Shown here: piece after piece, positions 63,641 to 64,000 of the stretch
Layout: every line of letters starts with the position of its first letter
Position numbering within the stretch: position 1 is the first letter of the stretch
Assembly (NCBI RefSeq): GCF_021869535.1
Contig: NW_026262734.1
Coordinates: 106,179,088-106,243,087, forward strand
Length of the DNA stretch: 64,000 nt
Reading direction: 5' to 3'
Source: Mytilus californianus
Lineage: Eukaryota; Mollusca; Bivalvia; Mytilida; Mytilidae
Made by a program: the position numbers and the translations under genes
Notes under the pieces: model-generated
What the model was told of the DNA's origin: nothing
Seen by the model: only the letters and a program-made list of their open reading frames with translations
The model's database searches: none

Positions 63641-64000
63641 GTCATTCTGTCAGTAAAACAACAGATAATACTATGAAAATTACAAAATATAAAGCAATTA
63701 AGAAAAAGCACAAAACTAATTGATATCAATTACAAAAATAGTACTAGATTATGCAGTATCAAAGTTTGCTCAGTCACTGAAATCAAGTTCACAGCACAAT
63801 ATTTTAATGAATTTATATCTTTGGACAATTGATGTTGACCTGTAAAATTCTTAATATATTTCATACACCAGTATCCTATTTTGTTATATCCCTAAGGTAA
63901 ATATGAGATTAACTTCAAATAAAGTAACGTAAAAATAATTTGATGCGTATTGTTACACAATGGAATATTTGCCCTTCATGTACTATTGGGGACGATGTAT

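Overview
The window looks like nuclear DNA of a bivalve mollusc, most likely a marine mussel. It is AT-rich, one gene is cut into many short exons by long repeat-filled introns, and several dispersed repeats are of a kind I associate with Mytilus. No prokaryotic features, rRNA genes, intact tRNA genes or CRISPR arrays were found. The species call rests on recognition, not on a search.

Left third (1-20,350): no intact cellular gene. It holds a mutated TRIM/B-box-like gene fragment (2,928-3,250), the 3' end of a jockey-like LINE with frameshifts (4,750-5,540), a palindromic minisatellite (1,231-1,484), a complete but non-autonomous BEL/Pao LTR retrotransposon on the minus strand (8,148-13,462; 565/559-bp LTRs, perfect 5-bp target duplication, polypurine tract), a three-copy 540-bp tandem repeat split by a 1.8-kb inverted-repeat DNA transposon (14,003-17,290), and a tandem-repeat-cored element inserted inside an older dispersed repeat (18,120-19,172).

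Right two thirds (20,351-63,223): one plus-strand gene. Its 28 visible coding exons splice in phase to about 960 codons and match MMS22L, the partner of TONSL in homologous-recombination repair of stalled replication forks. The gene runs off the right edge; roughly the last 240 residues, judged against the human protein, are missing. Introns carry DNA transposons with clear inverted ends and target duplications (22,285-23,414; 39,962-40,100; 52,219-52,951), SINE-like repeats, and several families of tandem-repeat elements.

Two patterns stand out. First, at least five MMS22L exon-intron boundaries have been tandemly duplicated in place: a donor array (about five 76-bp copies at 36,560), an acceptor array (eight 76-bp copies at 54,646-55,250), a duplicated whole exon (42,708/42,836), a duplicated acceptor (49,442/49,515) and a 114-bp donor duplication (61,887-62,114). 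In each case only one copy can be used in frame. Second, at least six unrelated tandem-repeat elements share one plan: a palindrome or inverted motif at the 5' end, a repeat core, the complementary motif near the 3' end, then a short terminal hairpin. Two of them have filled-site/empty-site pairs inside the window that show insertion into an oligo-T tract, as expected for Helentron-like (HINE/pearl) elements.
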